From an uncultured Mycoplasmatota bacterium (GTDB lineage: Bacteria > Bacillota_I > Bacilli_A > RF39 > UBA660): 34,566 nucleotides of DNA. The notes beneath the pieces are model-generated. The model ran no database searches and had not been told where the DNA came from. It saw only the letters and a program-made list of their open reading frames with translations. Position 1 is the first letter of the stretch; the number at the start of each line of letters is the position of its first letter. Location: the NCBI GenBank assembly GCA_948466395.1, contig CAOKAG010000011.1, positions 1 to 34,566 of the forward strand, given 5' to 3'. Shown piece after piece: positions 29,227 to 34,566 of the stretch. Position numbers and translations under genes: made by a program.

Positions 29227-31596
29227 TCACTCCAATCCCTTTAAAAGACTATTATACAAGAAAATGGCTATAATTACTACGATAGGAAGACAAAGGATAC
29301 TAGAAAAGTGTGTAACCATCCACGATAAATTCATAAAAGGAAAGAAGCCTATTTTCACAAAATTAAAAGCATTTAATAGTATTGGAATAAATAAAATTAT
29401 GATTGATATAGTAAAAGCATAAGCCAAATTTTTAAGTTTTAAAGTAATAAACTCTATCAATAAAACTAACATAATATAAGAAATATATTTTGTAAGTAAA
29501 AACAAAATTAAATATTCTAATATTGTTATACTTGAAGGTAGGTCATGAAAATAAGTTAAACTAATAATCGAACTAAAAAGATTATCCATACCATACATCT
29601 TAAAAACATTCAATATTTCAAAAACTACACTTAGGAAATAAATAAAAGAACACAAGAGGAGGGATACGATTATTTTTTGGCTTGCTGTTCGCTTTCTTCC
29701 TCTAACCGTTGCATTTAAAATATGGATAAATCCTGTTTTATACTCCATAATAAATAAACTTAATAACGATATAATAGTAACAATCAAAATAGATATATCG
29801 TTTTCATTCACTTTGTTATTTATTCTAAATAGCTTATTGTAGCCAGTATCATAAACAAACTTTGCTTGCGGATTTTCCTTGATATAGTCATATTTTTCTT
29901 CAATCCTTGAAAATAAATTCTTCGTTGCTAAAATATCTTCATAAGGCATTTGAGCGATAGAAGCTTCAGTAAAGGTTACTTCTCCTTTTTCATAGAGTTT
30001 TATTATCTCATTTATTTTTGCTTGTGCTTCATCGTATTCCTTTTTAATATTTAGTATTCTATCCTCTTTTTCTTTTGTTAAATCTCCCTTTAAAACATCC
30101 ATATAGCCTTTGTAAAACATTTCATTATAAGAAAGATTAAAACTTTGATTTTTATAATTAAAACCTAACAAACACAAAAACAATAGACTAATAAGCAGGA
30201 CTTTATTGGTAAATAATAATTTATAAGTTTCAAATGCAAGCACACTCTTAAATCCTAATTTTTTAAATAGTTTAAAATTCCTTATTTTAGAAAAGATTCT
30301 ATTTTCTTTTAAAGTTATACTCATACTTTTTAAATACTTAAATAGAGATAAACTGATGAAAAAAATTATAAAAGTCATTTGGAGAATTAGTAAAATAGAG
30401 CTTTTCTCAAACAGAAGATTTCCAAATTGCAAATTACCATAAATCTGATAAATACTATTTGTATTTACTAAGTAAATTAAGTTAAATGCTCTAAATAAAT
30501 TGATACTAGAATTCACATCAATCGTCTTCAGCAAAAAAAAGTCAATCAATATTAAAGTAGTTATACTTATAAGACAAGTTACAGAATGATTAAAGTGTAT
30601 TGAAAAATAAAACATAATCATTCCAATTAAGAAAAAAATGAGAACTTTAGTTAAAAAAAACAAAAATAAATACTCAAAAATATTGATTTTAAGAGTGGAA
30701 AACATGAATAGCGGTAAACTTTGAAGCGTTGACGACAAATCCCCATAGCCAACGAAAAGAGCATAATAGACAAAATTCATCCCATAAAATATAAAATTTA
30801 CAAGTAGCACACCCAAAAATAAAGCTGTTATTTTGGCAATGATCGTTTTACTTTGTCCATTTTTCGTACTTTTAATAATCGTAAATAAATTTTTTTCTTT
30901 TTCTTCAGTTATAAGAATTGATGAAAATAGAAAAATCATAATTAGGACAAAAAAGTCAGTTAGAGAAAGAGAGGTTACTTTCTCTATTCCTTTTTCAATC
31001 TCAAAATTTATAGGGGTTCCTAACATTTCTTTATAAGCAGTTGCGGTTCTCGTAATCGTTTTTAGGGATAAATTATCATTCGTTTTATTAAATAGGACTA
31101 TACTTTGTAAAATTTCAGCCTCTTCCAAAATAGCATTGATTTCCTTATCATAATGATTTACTTTGTCATAATCATTCTTCATTTTCTCTAAAAATGATTG
31201 TTCTATATATATATCTTTGGTATATTTAAATACCTGATTGCATTTGGACATTTCATAATATTGGTTATAGAGTTCTTTATTTTCTTCTCTTAAAGCTTCT
31301 CCATAGTTACGCATACTAGGATTTTCGCTTTTTAGACTGTTTTGAATGGTGTAAATCAGATAGAGGCCAGATACTCTTTCGTATTCTTTCTTTAAAAATG
31401 CACCTTTTTCTTCATTTGTTTTCCCCTTTAAATCATGCTCTAATAAACGATAGGCTTGATAAGGAATACTGGTCTTACTTTCTCTATAACCACTATAAGT
31501 TAAGAATGCAAAATTGATTCCTAGTAAGAGAAAAAAAGTAATAAGAAAACGTTTACTGGTTACAATCTTTAAAAATTCAAACGTTACAAGCCTCAT
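29227..31596 (-). CDS. ABC transporter permease, large membrane protein
   Basis: Multiple TM segments, two similar halves, overlaps ATPase gene. Confidence 0.85.
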   Translation of the reverse strand: MRLVTFEFLKIVTSKRFLITFFLLLGINFAFLTYSGYRESKTSIPYQAYRLLEHDLKGKTNEEKGAFLKKEYERVSGLYLIYTIQNSLKSENPSMRNYGEALREENKELYNQYYEMSKCNQVFKYTKDIYIEQSFLEKMKNDYDKVNHYDKEINAILEEAEILQSIVLFNKTNDNLSLKTITRTATAYKEMLGTPINFEIEKGIEKVTSLSLTDFFVLIMIFLFSSILITEEKEKNLFTIIKSTKNGQSKTIIAKITALFLGVLLVNFIFYGMNFVYYALFVGYGDLSSTLQSLPLFMFSTLKINIFEYLFLFFLTKVLIFFLIGMIMFYFSIHFNHSVTCLISITTLILIDFFLLKTIDVNSSINLFRAFNLIYLVNTNSIYQIYGNLQFGNLLFEKSSILLILQMTFIIFFISLSLFKYLKSMSITLKENRIFSKIRNFKLFKKLGFKSVLAFETYKLLFTNKVLLISLLFLCLLGFNYKNQSFNLSYNEMFYKGYMDVLKGDLTKEKEDRILNIKKEYDEAQAKINEIIKLYEKGEVTFTEASIAQMPYEDILATKNLFSRIEEKYDYIKENPQAKFVYDTGYNKLFRINNKVNENDISILIVTIISLLSLFIMEYKTGFIHILNATVRGRKRTASQKIIVSLLLCSFIYFLSVVFEILNVFKMYGMDNLFSSIISLTYFHDLPSSITILEYLILFLLTKYISYIMLVLLIEFITLKLKNLAYAFTISIIILFIPILLNAFNFVKIGFFPFMNLSWMVTHFSSILCLPIVVIIAIFLYNSLLKGLE

Positions 31597-32318
31597 AAAT
31601 CTTCACCACTTGCAAAGATAGCCATATAAACATCTTCAAGATTTCCCCCTATCGCATAATCTTCTATTAGTTTTTCCGCTGATTTTTCAGCAAGTAAAAC
31701 CCCTTCTTTTAAAACCAATATTTCTTTGGCAATATGCTCTATATCTGGCACAATATGGGTTGCCACAATAATAATTTTATCTTGAGCTAATTTCTTGAGC
31801 ATATTTTTTACTCGAACTCTTTCTTTAGGATCTAATCCCGCAGTGGGTTCATCAAATATAATAAGTTCTGGATTACCAATTATAGCACTTGCAATCAATA
31901 GTCTTTGTTTCATCCCCCCTGAATAAGTTCCAATTTTAGAATGAATACACGCCTTTAAATTGACAGAAGTTACGACTCTTTCAATTTCACTTTTAATCTC
32001 CCTTTTGGCAATATCTTTTAAAACGGCTATATAGTTTAAAAACATATATCCAGTAAAACCATTATATAAACCTTGTTGTTGAGGCATGTATCCCAGTATT
32101 TTTAAGTAAGCCTCTCTATTTTCCAAAATATTTTTCCCTTTCCATAAAATCTCACCTGAATCAGACTTTAAATTTGTTGTAATGATATTCATTAAAGTTG
32201 ACTTTCCAGCTCCATTCGGTCCAAGCAATCCATAGATACCATTTTCTAATTTACAAGTAATTCCTTTTAAAACATGTTTCGTTCCATAACTCTTATTGAT
32301 TTCTTTTATTTCTAACAT
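31593..32318 (-). CDS. ABC transporter ATP-binding protein
   Basis: GLLGPNGAGKSTLMNI, TYSGGMKQRLLIASAII, LIIFDEPTAGLDP. Confidence 0.97.
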   Translation of the reverse strand: MLEIKEINKSYGTKHVLKGITCKLENGIYGLLGPNGAGKSTLMNIITTNLKSDSGEILWKGKNILENREAYLKILGYMPQQQGLYNGFTGYMFLNYIAVLKDIAKREIKSEIERVVTSVNLKACIHSKIGTYSGGMKQRLLIASAIIGNPELIIFDEPTAGLDPKERVRVKNMLKKLAQDKIIIVATHIVPDIEHIAKEILVLKEGVLLAEKSAEKLIEDYAIGGNLEDVYMAIFASGEDL

Positions 32319-32326
32319 AAATTCGC

Positions 32327-33646
32327 CTACTTTGCATTTGTCATTTTAATGTAATTTGGTTGGGAAGCCCAATAGTCAGACTTTTTTATTAACCCATAAT
32401 TGGTTCCAATTATCTCTTGTTGTTTCGTTCCAGCCCATGTTGTATATTCCTTACCCAAAATGGATTCTATTTTAACAAAATAATACTCATCATTGCTTGA
32501 CAGGATCTTTATTAAATAGTCATTTTTATCTTTCAGCGTAAATTCTTTCATATCTTTTGTTTTTAAATCAATAACATAGGCCTCGCCTACATAAGCATTA
32601 CGATCTTTATACCTAGATATTAGTATTTTATCATCGATAATAGTTAATAGTTGATAATCTGTATTTGACAATTCCTTTATTGTTTCTCGGCTCTTTGTTT
32701 TAAAATTAAGATATTCAAGTTTTTTGCTATTTTGCCCTATAAAGTAAATACCATCCTTATAGAATTTTAAAGTTTCAATACTTTTGTAAAGTCCTTCATA
32801 AACAATTTCTTCTTTTTTTGTCTTTGGATCCAATACAATAATTCTCGTTTTTGAATGATAAAGATTATCAATATATCCTTTTGTATCCTCTCCAAAACTA
32901 TCGGGATTCTTTAAATATTCAATTTCTTGTAATACGATTTTATCTTCATACTCGCCAATAAAATCGTTATGAAGCCCATCCCTAATCACTTCATAAGTTC
33001 CAGTATCAAGATTGATGGCAACGAGTTTACTTTCTGTCACAGACGAAACAAAAGCATCACTTTCGTCTTTATTTAGTTTGTATGTTTCTAAAAAGCTATA
33101 TAAAAAGCTTCCTTTTATAATATAGGGCATAAACATTTGTGTACCACTTGGAGCTGTAAATAGTTTTTTCTTATCTGTACCATTTAAATTCATTCTATAA
33201 ATAGTTGCTGGGTTTCCTTCATTTTCTTTACTTGGAGTTCCATCGAAATTGACTGAAATAATATTTCCTGCTGCTTCCGAATTAACAAAGTATAAATAAT
33301 CATTATAATAAAAGAGCTCATTATTTTGTCCAATTTCCAAATAAGCACTACAAGTATTATTATCATGCTTACAATTTGGTTTATTGCAAAGATAAACCTC
33401 TTTTTTGGTGTTATAATCAAAATACATGATTTTACGACTATCTTGCTTGATATAAAAATACCCATTTTTATAGCTACTTGCATTTTCAGTTGATATTAAC
33501 CTCATCTCCTCCTTTACTTCTTTATTTGTTTTAAAACTACCAAATGGAAGTTTTATCTCTTGTAACTTATCTCTTGGTGCAAAAACGAATACCAATAAAC
33601 TTAATACTCCTATGATTCCTAAACCCGTTAAAACACTTTTTTTCAT
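32327..33646 (-). CDS. membrane-anchored extracytoplasmic protein (DUF5050/beta-propeller-like)
   Basis: N-terminal TM, CNKPNCKHDNNTCSAY, repeated YDxYL/VxLDTGT-like blades. Confidence 0.65.
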   Translation of the reverse strand: MKKSVLTGLGIIGVLSLLVFVFAPRDKLQEIKLPFGSFKTNKEVKEEMRLISTENASSYKNGYFYIKQDSRKIMYFDYNTKKEVYLCNKPNCKHDNNTCSAYLEIGQNNELFYYNDYLYFVNSEAAGNIISVNFDGTPSKENEGNPATIYRMNLNGTDKKKLFTAPSGTQMFMPYIIKGSFLYSFLETYKLNKDESDAFVSSVTESKLVAINLDTGTYEVIRDGLHNDFIGEYEDKIVLQEIEYLKNPDSFGEDTKGYIDNLYHSKTRIIVLDPKTKKEEIVYEGLYKSIETLKFYKDGIYFIGQNSKKLEYLNFKTKSRETIKELSNTDYQLLTIIDDKILISRYKDRNAYVGEAYVIDLKTKDMKEFTLKDKNDYLIKILSSNDEYYFVKIESILGKEYTTWAGTKQQEIIGTNYGLIKKSDYWASQPNYIKMTNAK

Positions 33647-33720
33647 TTAATTATTCCTCCCTTTTATGTTTAACAATTATAATTTTATAGTAATCTTGTA
33701 TCTAAAATGTATCTAAAAGA

Positions 33721-33745
33721 AAAACAGATCAAATTGATCTGTTTT
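33721..33745 (-). terminator. Rho-independent terminator
   Basis: AAAACAGATCA-AAT-TGATCTGTTTT, 11-bp perfect stem at the stop of the GyrI-like gene. Confidence 0.75.
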
Positions 33746-34412
33746 AAATAGGTTCCTTCACTTTCTTAACTGGATGTCTTATAACCGTCTTTAATTTAGT
33801 TTCATCACACTTTCTTGGATCACTTAAATAGATTTCATGATGGTATCTTTCACCAGTTATATCTAATTCATATCCGTTCGCTTTTGCATATTGATGCATT
33901 AAATCAATGGTTATCGGCTCATTATCATATGAGCCTAAATGCATACATTGAACACATATTCCTTCATTATAAGTTAAAAATTCAACTCTTGAAAAATCGT
34001 CTTTTTTCTTTTTAGTTGCTTCTTCTATAGCCCAATCAAAATCATTCTTTGTCACAAAATCGGGTAATCGAATAACCGATATAAAGTGCATAGCATCTTT
34101 ATTTTTATAATCAATCGTGCCATTCATACCCTCTTGCCACCAAAAACCCTCGAGAGGTGGAACGACAAACTCAAAAAATCCATCAATTTTATGAGTCCCT
34201 TTATAACTCATTTTTATTGTATAAGCAATACCATATAATAAACCGATGGTCTTTTTATAATCTCCATTTTCTTCATTTGGATTTCCTTGTCCTCTCACAG
34301 CAATATAATTCATTTTAGGAATTTCAACTATACTAGGTTTATTCTTTGGCAGATAGAATTCCTTATATTCTTTCTTATAATCAAATGCCATATCTTTTAC
34401 CTCACTTTTCAA
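33744..34412 (-). CDS. GyrI-like domain-containing protein
   Basis: IPKMNYIAVRGQGNPNEENGDYKKTIGLLYGIAYTIKMSYKG...GFFEFVVPPLEGFWW. Confidence 0.85.
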   Translation of the reverse strand: MKSEVKDMAFDYKKEYKEFYLPKNKPSIVEIPKMNYIAVRGQGNPNEENGDYKKTIGLLYGIAYTIKMSYKGTHKIDGFFEFVVPPLEGFWWQEGMNGTIDYKNKDAMHFISVIRLPDFVTKNDFDWAIEEATKKKKDDFSRVEFLTYNEGICVQCMHLGSYDNEPITIDLMHQYAKANGYELDITGERYHHEIYLSDPRKCDETKLKTVIRHPVKKVKEPI

Positions 34413-34566
34413 AAATAATAGATCAATTAAAATGTAACTAGGAATTATCGTATATATAATTTTTTAAACTTTTTTACATTTGATCTATAACTAATTCACA
34501 TTCTTGCGTACAGCAGCTTGTGTCACTGTCTAATATAAGAGGAAGTTTACCCAATTACTTGTACCT

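Overview
Low-GC Firmicutes-type window, almost entirely minus-strand. Five blocks: (1) the 5' tip of a probable class-C group II intron cut by the window start, immediately downstream of a hairpin terminator; (2) a compact five-gene restriction/defence operon (GHKL/MutL-MORC-like ATPase, Z1 helicase-like ATPase, PD-(D/E)XK protein, AIPR protein, Dcm-type C5 methyltransferase) beside a large serine recombinase; (3) housekeeping DNA with tRNA-Leu(TAG), tRNA-Ile2(CAT), PfkB kinase, Smr, GrpB and alpha/beta hydrolase genes; (4) a ~9.67 kb integrative element (~16086-25757) with Tn916-type Int/Xis, an FtsK/TcpA-like ATPase, a CRESS-DNA-virus-like Rep (HUH + SF3 helicase), a sigma factor fused to an XRE-like domain, a class B sortase, a putative sortase substrate and an RHH protein; (5) an ABC transporter/two-component operon and a GyrI-like gene. 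The standout is next to the rep gene: a 10-bp perfect stem presenting the loop CTAGTATTAC (contains TAGTATTAC, the circovirus-type nonanucleotide), followed directly by three tandem ATGTAGC iterons. This is the layout of a circovirus replication origin inside a bacterial integrative element with Tn916-type recombination genes. The element interrupts an XRE/membrane-protein gene whose two halves rejoin in frame across a shared AAAAGT. All calls come from reading the sequence; no searches were run.
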